Notes: generated by a model from the sequence alone, not told the origin. DNA of 12,196 bases from Faecalimonas sp. (GCA_026169575.1 JAPFCT010000419.1:1-12196), one strand, 5' to 3'; shown: positions 1 to 10,440, numbered from the stretch's first letter. Made by a program: numbers and translations.

Positions 1-55
1 TAACCTGTTGTTTTCTTAGTTTAGTGTAACACTTATTTCTACTTTATAAAACAGA

Positions 56-106
56 AAAAGTAGCAATTACACCTTTTTGTAAGAGTAATTGCCACTTTTA
101 TTTTTT
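56..106. terminator. Hairpin terminator, probably bidirectional
   Basis: Arms 56-70 and 85-99 pair over about 14 of 15 positions (core GCAATTAC / GTAATTGC, one A-C mismatch) around a 14-nt loop. On the plus strand the hairpin is followed by ATTTTTTC. On the minus strand it is followed by a T-rich run (the complement of 51-60). It could therefore end a plus-strand gene lying left of the window as well as act as a backup terminator for the acyltransferase operon. Structure is seen in the sequence; termination is inferred. Confidence 0.7.
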
Positions 107-178
107 CATTTTTCAAAGTGGAAATAAACTTTTCACTTCAGTTTTATCTTTTACAGAGATTTTTCATTTGATCTTTGC

Positions 179-227
179 TAAAAGAAAAGAAGAATCCCTC
201 TAAATGATAAATCTGGATTCTTCTTTA
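179..227 (-). terminator. Rho-independent terminator of the fumarase-acyltransferase operon
   Basis: Arms AAAGAAGAATCC (187-198) and GGATTCTTCTTT (216-227) pair perfectly for 12 bp around a 17-nt loop. Read on the minus strand, the hairpin continues into TTCTTTTCTTTT, a typical U-rich tail. It lies about 60 bp past the acyltransferase stop codon. The rest of the 1-288 stretch shows AT-rich sequence with no supported gene. Confidence 0.75.
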
Positions 228-288
228 TTCTCTCAATTTATTTACAATTTTTATAGTACGTTTTTATTCTCAGGATAGCCATCGCTTT

Positions 289-1005
289 TTATCCGGCAGT
301 GTTTTCCTCTATCACCTTTTCAATCCGCATCTTTACTTCGGCAGCAATTTCATTTGTCTTCATATCTTTGTATTCTTCATATAACATTGGTTTCAAAAAA
401 TGTACCTGAACTGTAACCGGTTCAATACTATTCGTATCGAAAGGTTTAAAAGAATCGATCAATGCCACTGGAATGATCGGACATTTTGCTTTTGTCGCTG
501 CCTTAAAGCTTCCGCCTTTAAATTCCTGAACATGATTTCCATCTTTGGATCTGGTTCCCTCCGGAAAGATCAGGTAGTTTCTTCCATTTTCCACCTCTTT
601 GCTCACTGCATTGATGACTTTCATCGCCTGCCTGACATCACTTCTGTCCATCGTATATGCTTTCATACATTTAAAGACCTGCTTCAAAAACTGTACATTT
701 TCTACTTCTTTTTTTGCCACAACGGAAAATGGATGGGAACATGCTTCCACGATTGCAAGTACATCATACATTCCCTGATGATTTGGAAAAAACATAAATC
801 CATCTTTTTCCGGTATATTTTCCTTTCCATGTACATCGATCGTAACTCTTCCGCCTTTATTTGCCCGGAGTACGATAAATGTCAGCATCTTATAAATCTG
901 CTGCTCTGTATACTTTTCTACATGTCCGGCATAATAGCAGAGCTTACACCACATAACAGGTACCAGAAAAATATTTTTAAAAACCATTAATAAAATACGT
1001 TTCAT
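289..1005 (-). CDS. plsC: 1-acyl-sn-glycerol-3-phosphate acyltransferase (PlsC family)
   Basis: A 238-residue lysophospholipid acyltransferase. The family transfers an acyl group to lysophosphatidic acid at the inner membrane face, making phosphatidic acid for membrane lipids. Visible motifs are the catalytic H-X4-D box NHQGMYD (H76, D81), the substrate-binding block FPEGTR (147-152) and the downstream CPIIPVAL (175-182). The first 20 residues (LLMVFKNIFLVPVMW) are hydrophobic and probably anchor it to the membrane. The length is normal for the family. The ATG directly follows the TAA of the fumarase beta gene, and its ribosome binding site (AGAGGAAG, complement of 1011-1018) lies inside that gene's end, so translation is probably coupled. 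The box has Gly where many PlsC proteins have Ser (NHQS), which probably does not affect catalysis. Family assignment is firm; exact acyl-acceptor specificity is inferred. Confidence 0.9.
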   Translation of the reverse strand: MKRILLMVFKNIFLVPVMWCKLCYYAGHVEKYTEQQIYKMLTFIVLRANKGGRVTIDVHGKENIPEKDGFMFFPNHQGMYDVLAIVEACSHPFSVVAKKEVENVQFLKQVFKCMKAYTMDRSDVRQAMKVINAVSKEVENGRNYLIFPEGTRSKDGNHVQEFKGGSFKAATKAKCPIIPVALIDSFKPFDTNSIEPVTVQVHFLKPMLYEEYKDMKTNEIAAEVKMRIEKVIEENTAG

Positions 1006-1569
1006 TTAAACTTCCTCTATCCTCTTCCTGTATTTCTCAATCGCTGTCTCATAGAGATTATTGCCTTCTTTGTCCACTACGACAATAACCGGAAAATTTT
1101 CAATTTCCAGTCTCCGGATTGCTTCTGCACCGAGATCATCATAGGCAACTACTTCTGAATGTTTAATACATTTCGATAAAAGTGCTCCGGCGCCTCCTAC
1201 TGCTGCAAAATAAACAGATCCATTTCTTACGATTGCATCGATAACTTCCTTCGTCCTCTTTCCTTTTCCGATCATCGCGCCAAGTCCCAGATTTAAAAGT
1301 CTCGGAGCATACTTGTCCATCCTGCTTGCAGTTGTCGGTCCTGCTGAGCCGATCGGCCTTCCTTCTCTTGCAGGAGATGGACCCATATAATAGATCACCT
1401 GTCCTTCCAGATCTACCGGAAGTTTTTCTCCTTGCTCAAGACTTTCATTCATTCTTTTATGCGCGGCATCTCTGGCGGTATAAATCGTTCCGGTCAAATA
1501 TACATAATCTCCGGATTTTAATTGGCATATCTGCTCTTTTCCTGCTGGTACTGTCATATGTTTTTCCAT
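1006..1569 (-). CDS. Class I fumarate hydratase, beta (C-terminal domain) subunit
   Basis: A 187-residue protein matching the C-terminal domain of class I, iron-sulfur fumarases and the TtdB subunit of tartrate dehydratase. With the alpha subunit encoded just upstream it would interconvert fumarate and malate in the cytosol. Visible family motifs are RDAAH (33-37), IGSAGPTTASRMD (73-85), the GKGK loop (101-104) and AAVGGAGAL (122-130). The start is supported by AAAGGGAGG (complement of 1578-1586) 8 nt upstream; the internal Met5 would sit too far from it. The gap to the alpha gene is 25 bp, and the stop codon abuts the next ATG. In anaerobes such an enzyme usually serves the reductive branch to fumarate and succinate. 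A tartrate dehydratase role cannot be excluded from sequence alone, but fumarase is more likely. Confidence 0.93.
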   Translation of the reverse strand: MEKHMTVPAGKEQICQLKSGDYVYLTGTIYTARDAAHKRMNESLEQGEKLPVDLEGQVIYYMGPSPAREGRPIGSAGPTTASRMDKYAPRLLNLGLGAMIGKGKRTKEVIDAIVRNGSVYFAAVGGAGALLSKCIKHSEVVAYDDLGAEAIRRLEIENFPVIVVVDKEGNNLYETAIEKYRKRIEEV

Positions 1570-1594
1570 CTGAACTGCCTCCCTTTCTCCACTC

Positions 1595-2440
1595 CTATAA
1601 TTCTCTCACAATATGTCGGTTTACATGGCAGCAAATATTCACTGCCACCGGAAGACCTGCAATATGTGTCGGATATGTATTGACGTTAACTGCGAGGGCA
1701 GTCATCACACCTCCCAGTCCTCCTGGCCCGATCCCAAGCTGATTGATCTTCTGCAACATTTCTTCTTCCAGCTCTTTTATATATGGAATTTCCGAATGGA
1801 CTCCAACCTCTCTTGTCAGCGCTTCCTTTGCCATCAGTGCACATTTTTCAAAAGTGCCTCCGATTCCTACGCCAACTACCATCGGCGGGCATGCGTTCGG
1901 TCCTGCCTCTGCTACGGTGTTAAGAATCACCCGCTTCACACCTTCCAGTCCATCTGCCGGTTTCAGCATCACAACTTTGCTCATATTTTCACTTCCGAGT
2001 CCCTTCGGCGCTACTTTGATCTTTACCTGGTCGCCGGAAACAATTTTATAATGGATCACTGCCGGGGTATTATCCTTCGTATTCTCTCTGAGAATTGGAT
2101 CTTTCACTACAGATTTGCGCAGATATCCTTCTACGTATCCTTGTCGTACGCCTTCATTGACAGCCTCCTCCAGATTTCCTCCGATGATATGTACGTCTTG
2201 TCCAATCTCCAGAAATACAACTGCCATTCCGGTATCCTGACAAATCGGGATCATATCTGTCGCTGCAATCTCCAAATTTTCCTGGAGCTGCTCCAAAATC
2301 TGTCTGCCGAGCGGTGATTCTTCTGTACCTGCTGCCGCCTGCAGTGCATTTTTCATATCCTCCGACAGATAATAATTAGCCTCAATGCACATTTCTTTTA
2401 CATTTTTCGTAATCTCACTGACATCTATTGTTCGCATCAT
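1595..2440 (-). CDS. Class I fumarate hydratase, alpha (N-terminal, Fe-S) subunit
   Basis: This is the iron-sulfur domain subunit of a two-polypeptide class I fumarase, 281 residues from the start chosen here. Three cysteines sit in the family contexts for [4Fe-4S] cluster binding: PICQDTG (C67), NACPP (C184) and CCHVNRH (C271). Glycine-rich GVGIGGTFEKC and GIGPGGLGG segments are also typical. The cluster class is oxygen-sensitive, fitting an anaerobe. The open frame extends to an ATG at 2482, but that codon has no ribosome binding site and lies about 10 bp from a TATAAT element. GAGGAGG (complement of 2446-2452) sits 5 nt before ATG 2440 and 8 nt before ATG 2437, so one of these is the real start; the family's MRxI-like beginning agrees. 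The beta subunit follows after 25 bp. Confidence 0.94.
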   Translation of the reverse strand: MMRTIDVSEITKNVKEMCIEANYYLSEDMKNALQAAAGTEESPLGRQILEQLQENLEIAATDMIPICQDTGMAVVFLEIGQDVHIIGGNLEEAVNEGVRQGYVEGYLRKSVVKDPILRENTKDNTPAVIHYKIVSGDQVKIKVAPKGLGSENMSKVVMLKPADGLEGVKRVILNTVAEAGPNACPPMVVGVGIGGTFEKCALMAKEALTREVGVHSEIPYIKELEEEMLQKINQLGIGPGGLGGVMTALAVNVNTYPTHIAGLPVAVNICCHVNRHIVREL

Positions 2441-2491
2441 AGGGACCTCCTCATCTATCCGAATCTTCTGCAATTTTTTCATCTATCTAAG

Positions 2492-2520
2492 ATTATAGTA
2501 TACATCAAAAAGAAAAGGAA
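2492..2520 (-). promoter_or_regulatory. Probable promoter of the fumarase operon
   Basis: On the minus strand a perfect TATAAT (complement of 2492-2497) lies about 50 bp before the preferred fumarase alpha start. A weak -35 region (TTCCTT, complement of 2515-2520) lies 17 bp upstream and overlaps the end of the preceding terminator. Transcription would begin near 2485, leaving a leader of about 45 nt. The -10 is clear, the -35 is poor, so this is a moderate call. Confidence 0.5.
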
Positions 2521-2540
2521 TACCTGTAACCAGATATTCC
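2507..2540 (-). terminator. Rho-independent terminator after the superoxide dismutase gene
   Basis: On the minus strand GGAATA-TCTG-GTTA-CAGG-TATTCC folds as a hairpin: arms 2517-2522 and 2535-2540 pair, and inner CTG/CAG extends the stem past one mismatch. TTTTCTTTTT (complement of 2507-2516) follows at once. It separates the gyrase-side transcription unit from the fumarase unit. Confidence 0.8.
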
Positions 2541-2585
2541 CTCTCTTTTTTCTATATTCTTTTAGAACTCTTTCTTTTGGCTCGA

Positions 2586-3053
2586 TTACTGCAGCACAAT
2601 CTCCCCACATGCAATCTTGCTGCCAGAATCTCCTGATGGCTGTGTATGGAGATCATCTGCCATTTCATGGATCACAACTGTCCTTCCAACTACTTCTTCC
2701 GGATAAAACCGGTCGGTATAAAAAGCACTCCATGCGATCCCATCATTGGCAAGCAGTGGCGGAAAATCTCCCGCATGACCTGGATGTACTGTATTTCCGG
2801 GATTATAATGTCCCTTTGTCTGAGAAAATGGATCTTCCATGTCTCCCGCACATATGGATCCCTCGTGAATATGGAATCCATAGAAATTTGCGTTTGGAGC
2901 ATTTTTTGTGTTAGGAAGTCCCTTTACCTCCGCTACAACAAGTGTCCCGCCGTACATTTCAAAAAAATAGATATTCCCCTTGATCGCACAATGTCCGGTA
3001 TCTCCCCGTACCTGTGCATATGCCTCTGCTGTCCCATTTGTAAACTGGATCAT
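2586..3053 (-). CDS. Cu/Zn superoxide dismutase family protein (SodC-like)
   Basis: A 155-residue single-domain protein of the copper/zinc superoxide dismutase fold, which converts superoxide to hydrogen peroxide and oxygen. All expected metal ligands can be placed: H61 and H63 (GFHIHEG) and H129 (VIHEMADD) for copper, H82 (GHYNP) as the bridging residue, and H90, H93 and D96 (HPGHAGDFPPL) for zinc. C68 and C149 match the conserved disulfide pair. The position normally held by the active-site arginine before ACG is lysine (SGSKIACG, K146). There is no signal peptide or lipobox, so the protein appears cytosolic, unlike most bacterial SodC enzymes. AGGAGGG (complement of 3062-3068) 8 nt upstream fixes the start. 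It follows gyrA by 130 bp with no terminator between them, so read-through is possible. Metal binding looks intact; catalytic rate is uncertain. Confidence 0.9.
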   Translation of the reverse strand: MIQFTNGTAEAYAQVRGDTGHCAIKGNIYFFEMYGGTLVVAEVKGLPNTKNAPNANFYGFHIHEGSICAGDMEDPFSQTKGHYNPGNTVHPGHAGDFPPLLANDGIAWSAFYTDRFYPEEVVGRTVVIHEMADDLHTQPSGDSGSKIACGEIVLQ

Positions 3054-3144
3054 AGACTGTTCCCTCCTGCATGATTCCTTGTTCTGCCTTGTTTCAGCAT
3101 ATGCAGATGCACGTTTTTTGTGACACTTGATGTCTGATCACCGA

Positions 3145-3189
3145 CGGATTATTCTAAATGATGCCTGATTATCCCGGATTGTTCTAATT
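3145..3189. repeat. Imperfect 15-bp direct repeat at the end of gyrA
   Basis: CGGATTATTCTAAAT (3145-3159) and CGGATTGTTCTAATT (3175-3189) agree at 13 of 15 bases and are spaced exactly 30 bp apart. The second copy contains the gyrA stop codon. It may be a small local duplication; no function is evident. Confidence 0.4.
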
Positions 3190-5715
3190 TGTTTCTGAGA
3201 CTTTGCTTTCCTCTGTCCCGGCTTTTTCCAGATCTGTCTTCTCTTCTATATTCTCTTCTGCGTTTTCCTCTGAGACGGTCTCTCTCACTTTTGCAATACT
3301 TGCAACCTTCGTATCAGAATCAAGGTTAATCAGCTTCACTCCGGATGCCACACGGCCAAGAATAGAAATTCCTGCACATTCCATACGGATCACAATTCCT
3401 TCTGTATTGATGATCATGATCTCATTCTCTTCATTGACTGCCTTTACTCCGATGACATTTCCGGTCTTCTCTGTGATCTTATAGCATTTTACACCTTTTC
3501 CACCACGGTTCTGGCAAGTGAACTCTTCGATCGCAGTACGTTTTCCCATTCCCTTTTCAGAGGCAATGAGAAGATAATCTCCCTGGGTATGTAACTGCAT
3601 TCCGATCACTTCGTCACGGTCACTTAAATTCATTCCGCGGACACCCATAGAGGTTCTTCCGGTCGATCTGACATCCTGCTCCTTAAAGCGGATACACTGG
3701 CCGTATTTTGTCACCATGATGATATCTTTTTCATTGTCTGTGATCTTTACTTCAATCAGCTCATCATCTTCACGGAGTGTGATCGCAGCAAGTCCCGTCT
3801 TTCTGACATTTGCATAATCAGTGATCGGTGTTTTCTTGACAAGACCTTTTTTCGTCGCCATGAATAAATATTTTCCATCTTCATATTCACGGATTGGAAT
3901 CATCGCCGTGATCTTTTCATCCGGCATCAGCTGCAGCAGGTTGATGATCGCAGTTCCTCTTGCAGTTCTTCCCGCCTCTGGAATCTCATAGCCTTTCATT
4001 CGGTATACTCGTCCGGTATTAGTAAAGAACATAATATAATTGTGTGTCGAGGTCATAAATAATTCCTCTACATAATCTTCCTCGATCGTCTGCATTCCCT
4101 TGATTCCCTTACCACCGCGGTTCTGGCTCTTGAAGGTATCTGTCGTCATCCGCTTGATATAACCGAGTTTTGTCATTGTGATGACAACATCCTGCTCAGG
4201 AATCAGATCTTCTGTCGAAAGGTCCAGCTCGTCAAATCCGATCGATGTTCTTCTGTCATCTCCATATTTTCCGCTGATCACAAGAATTTCTTCTTTGATC
4301 ACACCAAGAAGAAGTTTTCGGTCTGCAAGGATCGCTCTCAGTTCTCCGATGCGCTCCATGAGTTCTTTATATTCATTTTCAAGCTTCTCACGCTCCAAAC
4401 CTGTCAGCGCACGCAGACGCATATCTACGATCGCTTGTGCCTGCGCATCTGTCAGCTGAAATGCCTCGATCAGTCCTTCTTTTGCAGCCTGCGTATTCTT
4501 GGAATTACGGATAATGCGGATAACCTCATCAATATTGTCAAGAGCGATCAGCAATCCTTCCAAAATATGCGCACGCTCTTCTGCCTTATTGAGTTCATAT
4601 TTTGTACGCCTTGTGACAACTTCTTCCTGATGTCTGAGATAATGGTTCAGCATATCAAGAATATTCATGACTTTCGGCTCATTATTGACAAGTGCAAGCA
4701 TGATCACACCGAACGTATCCTGTAGCTGTGTATGCTTGTACAGCTGGTTCAGAACAACATTTGCATTGACGTCCCGGCGCAGCTCGATACAGATACGCAT
4801 TCCTTCCCGGTTGGACTGGTCACTTAAGTCTGTGATTCCGTCAATCTTCTTATCACGTACAAGTTCTGCGATCTTCTCGATCAGACGTGCTTTATTTACC
4901 ATATACGGAAGTTCCGTGACAACAATCCGGCTCTTTCCATTTGCCATCGGCTCAATATCTGTCACTGCACGCACGCGGATCTTTCCTCTTCCGGTGCGGT
5001 ATGCCTCCTCGATTCCTCTCGTTCCGAGAATCATAGCTCCCGTAGGGAAATCCGGTCCTTTGACGATTTTCAGAATGTCATCGATACTTGTCTCACCGTT
5101 TTCTTCAATCTGGTCATCAATGATCTTCACAACTGCAGCGATAACTTCCCGTAAGTTGTGCGGCGGAATATTTGTTGCCATTCCGACAGCGATCCCGGAT
5201 GTACCATTAACGAGCAGGTTCGGAAATCTCGCCGGAAGCACTGCCGGCTCTTTTTCCGTCTCATCAAAGTTCGGCGTGAAATCCACAGTGTCTTTATTAA
5301 TATCAGCGGTCAGTTCCATGGAAATCCTGCTGAGTCTTGCCTCCGTGTAACGCATGGCAGCAGCACCATCTCCGTCGACAGAACCGAAGTTTCCATGTCC
5401 ATCTACAAGCGGATATCTTGTAGACCACTCCTGCGCCATATTGACAAGCGCTCCATAGATAGAGCTGTCTCCATGCGGGTGATATTTACCCATCGTATCT
5501 CCGACGATACGGGCACATTTACGGTGCGGCTTATCCGGCCCGTTGTTCAGTTCAATCATGGAGTAGAGGATTCTTCTCTGTACCGGTTTCAGACCATCTC
5601 TGACATCCGGAAGTGCACGGGAAGCAATAACGCTCATTGCATAATCAATATAGGAGTCTTCCATCGTCTTCTTCAGGTCAACCTCATGAACTTTATCAAA
5701 AATATTATCTTCCAT
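3184..5715 (-). CDS. gyrA: DNA gyrase subunit A
   Basis: An 843-residue type IIA topoisomerase breakage-reunion subunit. With GyrB it introduces negative supercoils using ATP. The catalytic tyrosine is Y123 in [10 protein letters not shown]. The winged-helix/tower part occupies roughly residues 10-500 and the DNA-wrapping beta-pinwheel about 505-810. The pinwheel carries the GyrA-box as QNRGGKG (531-537; the canonical form is QRRGGKG) and a second identical QNRGGKG at 735-741, plus blade turns GRTARG, GRTSMG and GRVASG. The GyrA-box indicates a gyrase rather than topoisomerase IV ParC. The tail from about 811 is strongly acidic. In the quinolone region [11 protein letters not shown]84 aligns with E. 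coli S83 and G88 with D87. AAGGAG (complement of 5722-5727) lies 6 nt before the ATG. gyrB is 48 bp upstream, consistent with cotranscription. Confidence 0.98.
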   Translation of the reverse strand: MEDNIFDKVHEVDLKKTMEDSYIDYAMSVIASRALPDVRDGLKPVQRRILYSMIELNNGPDKPHRKCARIVGDTMGKYHPHGDSSIYGALVNMAQEWSTRYPLVDGHGNFGSVDGDGAAAMRYTEARLSRISMELTADINKDTVDFTPNFDETEKEPAVLPARFPNLLVNGTSGIAVGMATNIPPHNLREVIAAVVKIIDDQIEENGETSIDDILKIVKGPDFPTGAMILGTRGIEEAYRTGRGKIRVRAVTDIEPMANGKSRIVVTELPYMVNKARLIEKIAELVRDKKIDGITDLSDQSNREGMRICIELRRDVNANVVLNQLYKHTQLQDTFGVIMLALVNNEPKVMNILDMLNHYLRHQEEVVTRRTKYELNKAEERAHILEGLLIALDNIDEVIRIIRNSKNTQAAKEGLIEAFQLTDAQAQAIVDMRLRALTGLEREKLENEYKELMERIGELRAILADRKLLLGVIKEEILVISGKYGDDRRTSIGFDELDLSTEDLIPEQDVVITMTKLGYIKRMTTDTFKSQNRGGKGIKGMQTIEEDYVEELFMTSTHNYIMFFTNTGRVYRMKGYEIPEAGRTARGTAIINLLQLMPDEKITAMIPIREYEDGKYLFMATKKGLVKKTPITDYANVRKTGLAAITLREDDELIEVKITDNEKDIIMVTKYGQCIRFKEQDVRSTGRTSMGVRGMNLSDRDEVIGMQLHTQGDYLLIASEKGMGKRTAIEEFTCQNRGGKGVKCYKITEKTGNVIGVKAVNEENEIMIINTEGIVIRMECAGISILGRVASGVKLINLDSDTKVASIAKVRETVSEENAEENIEEKTDLEKAGTEESKVSETN

Positions 5716-5763
5716 TGTCTTCTCCTTACTTGAAATACATTTTCATCAACGCTGTAAAAACCT

Positions 5764-8776
<3,013 letters not shown>

Positions 8777-8796
8777 ACCTGCACCAACTATTCCTA

Positions 8797-9006
8797 TTAT
8801 TTTTCAATCCGGATCTCCTGCCCGTCAAACGTAACAACATCTCCGTCATAAAGTTTTTTGCCGCGCTGCACTTCTACCGCTCCATTGACAGATACAAGCC
8901 CGTCCTGGATGACAAATTTTGCATCCACACCAGATTCTACCATTCCCGCAGCCTTCAGCGCCTGCCCTAATTTAATATATTCCTCTCTTAATTTGATAAC
9001 TTCCAT
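8797..9006 (-). CDS. yaaA: S4-domain RNA-binding protein YaaA/RlbA
   Basis: A small protein of 69 residues from the start chosen here, consisting almost entirely of one S4 RNA-binding domain. Its core reads GLVSVNGAVEVQRGKKLYDGDVV. Members of this family sit between dnaN and recF in many Firmicutes and are thought to bind ribosomal RNA or act in ribosome assembly. Its presence here is positional support for the call. The open frame could begin at 9048, but that ATG has no ribosome binding site and adds a basic leader absent from the family. ATG 9006, giving MEVIKLREEYIKLGQ, has AAAGGA (complement of 9017-9022) 10 nt upstream and matches family N-termini. The molecular role is not established from sequence. 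Confidence 0.92.
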   Translation of the reverse strand: MEVIKLREEYIKLGQALKAAGMVESGVDAKFVIQDGLVSVNGAVEVQRGKKLYDGDVVTFDGQEIRIEK

Positions 9007-9043
9007 CTTCACATTATCCTTTCTCTGCTTTTGAATTGTTTTT

Positions 9044-9080
9044 TGCATAAATATGCATTATTTTCTTGTATATTTATGCA
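9044..9080. repeat. Inverted repeat spanning the dnaN stop codon
   Basis: TGCATAAATAT (9044-9054) and ATATTTATGCA (9070-9080) form a perfect 11-bp inverted repeat with a 15-nt loop; the right arm contains the dnaN stop codon (9074-9076). An alternative small palindrome, TGCATAAATATGCA (9044-9057), shares the left arm. On the minus strand the hairpin is followed by AAAAAAC, not by T residues, so it does not look like an intrinsic terminator. It could protect or process the mRNA between dnaN and yaaA. Confidence 0.55.
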
Positions 9081-10183
9081 CCTGCATTGAAGTTTACCGG
9101 AAGGATCAGATAAATATAGGTCTGCTCTTCATCCTTGATAAAGCAAGGAGCCTTTGCATTCATAAAGTACAGACTGACTTCCTCATCATCGATCACGCGC
9201 AGTGCATCGATCAAGAATTTCGGATTAAATCCGATCAAAAGATCCTTTCCATCTTTGGTGATTATGATCTCTTCGTTCATAGAACCAATCTGTGACTGAA
9301 TCTTCAGCTGCATGGACTCATCTGTAATATTGATGATGATCGGTTTCTTATCTCCTTCTTTTACAAGGAGCGTTGCACGGTCAATACAATTTAACAGTTC
9401 TTTTTTATTGATACGCACTTTTGTCTCATAGTCATTCGAAAGCATCTGGTCGATCCGGAAATATTCTCCTTCGATCAGTCTGGATACAACAACGGTATTG
9501 CTGAACTCAAACACAATATGATTATTTGTAAAGTAGATTGTCACTTCACTCTCCGTCTCGCCGGAAAGAATCTTACTGATCTCCTGAAGTGTCTTTCCAG
9601 GAACGACAACCTTTCTAGGCTCATAAGATTCTTTTAATTCAATTTTTCTAATAGAAATACGATGTCCGTCCAGGGAAACCACTTTCAGAATATTCTGATC
9701 AACTTCAAACAATTCTCCGGACATCAGCTTATTGCTGTCCATATCTGAGATAGAAAAAATTGTCTGACGAATCACTTCTTTGAGTGTAAATTCAGAAAGT
9801 GTGATACAGTCTTTCTTTTCAATGTAAGGCAGGTAAGAAAAATCTTCTCCTGATTTCCCGGAAATATTAAATTTCGCTTTTTCACATGTGATCAGCGTTT
9901 GCAAATTGCTGTTCGTTTCAATAATAACTTCATTATCAGGAAGTTTTCGTACAATTTCTGAAAAAATCTTGGCATCCAGTGCAATGATTCCTTTTTGAAG
10001 AATGGTTCCTTCAATTGTTGTTTCGATTCCAAGTTCCATATTATTCGCAGTCAGTTTGATTGTATCTGTTGTTGCGTCGATTAGGATACATTCTAAGATT
10101 GGCATTGTTGTTTTAGAAGGAACTGCTTTGGAGACGATACTTACACCTTTGACCAGATTTGATTTTGTGCAAATGATTTTCAT
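9074..10183 (-). CDS. dnaN: DNA polymerase III beta subunit (sliding clamp)
   Basis: A 369-residue processivity clamp, normal family length. It forms a ring dimer around DNA and tethers the polymerase, and it also recruits mismatch-repair and Okazaki-processing proteins. Three clamp domains can be assigned at roughly 1-125, 126-245 and 246-369. Recognisable segments are the N-terminal MKIICTKSNLVKGVSIVSKAVPSKTTMPILECI, the domain 2 VSLDGHRISIRK (154-190 region) and the C-terminal YLILPVNFNAGA. The Firmicutes ILPV-type end that lines the peptide-binding pocket is kept, with a short NFNAGA extension. AAAGGAG (complement of 10192-10198) lies 8 nt before the ATG. The 277-bp gap from dnaA contains origin sequences, so dnaN may have its own promoter; I could not place a convincing one. 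Confidence 0.98.
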   Translation of the reverse strand: MKIICTKSNLVKGVSIVSKAVPSKTTMPILECILIDATTDTIKLTANNMELGIETTIEGTILQKGIIALDAKIFSEIVRKLPDNEVIIETNSNLQTLITCEKAKFNISGKSGEDFSYLPYIEKKDCITLSEFTLKEVIRQTIFSISDMDSNKLMSGELFEVDQNILKVVSLDGHRISIRKIELKESYEPRKVVVPGKTLQEISKILSGETESEVTIYFTNNHIVFEFSNTVVVSRLIEGEYFRIDQMLSNDYETKVRINKKELLNCIDRATLLVKEGDKKPIIINITDESMQLKIQSQIGSMNEEIIITKDGKDLLIGFNPKFLIDALRVIDDEEVSLYFMNAKAPCFIKDEEQTYIYLILPVNFNAGA

Positions 10184-10231
10184 GTGTATAACTCCTTTCG
10201 GTATTTGCTTTGAGTAAATATATGAAAGTTA

Positions 10232-10249
10232 TCCGCCGTAACCGCCGTA
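10232..10249. repeat. Tandem 9-bp GC-rich direct repeat in oriC
   Basis: TCCGCCGTA and ACCGCCGTA lie head to tail (10232-10240, 10241-10249), matching at 8 of 9 bases. They sit between the paired DnaA boxes at 10255-10271 and the AT-rich segment before dnaN, the place where a GC-rich spacer is found in known Firmicutes unwinding elements. Confidence 0.6.
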
Positions 10250-10440
10250 GGGGCTGTGGATATGTGGATAACCCTAAAAAACCTTGTGGTTGAGCGATTT
10301 TTAGGCTCGAAAACTGTGTGGAAAAACAAAGGATAATACGTTCGCAAAATTGGGATAACTTAGACGAGTTTTCCACAGAAAAAATTATCCACAATGAACG
10401 AACAATCTATCCACAGTTTTTCCACATATAAATCCACATT

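Noticed and set aside
3120..3140. GTGACACTTGATGTC hairpin in the gyrA to superoxide dismutase gap as a gyrA terminator
   Set aside because: On the minus strand it is followed by A residues, not T; the T-run is on the wrong side, so it cannot terminate gyrA transcription.
4667..5350. Long plus-strand open frame opposite gyrA, and similar plus-strand frames opposite gyrB, the fumarase alpha gene and the acyltransferase
   Set aside because: They mirror strongly conserved minus-strand genes, show no recognisable domains, and have low-complexity Ser/Ile/Arg-rich composition typical of antisense frames.
9007..9048. N-terminal extension of the S4-domain protein (MQKTIQKQRKDNVK)
   Set aside because: The upstream ATG has no ribosome binding site and the extension lies over the leader of the better-supported start at 9006.
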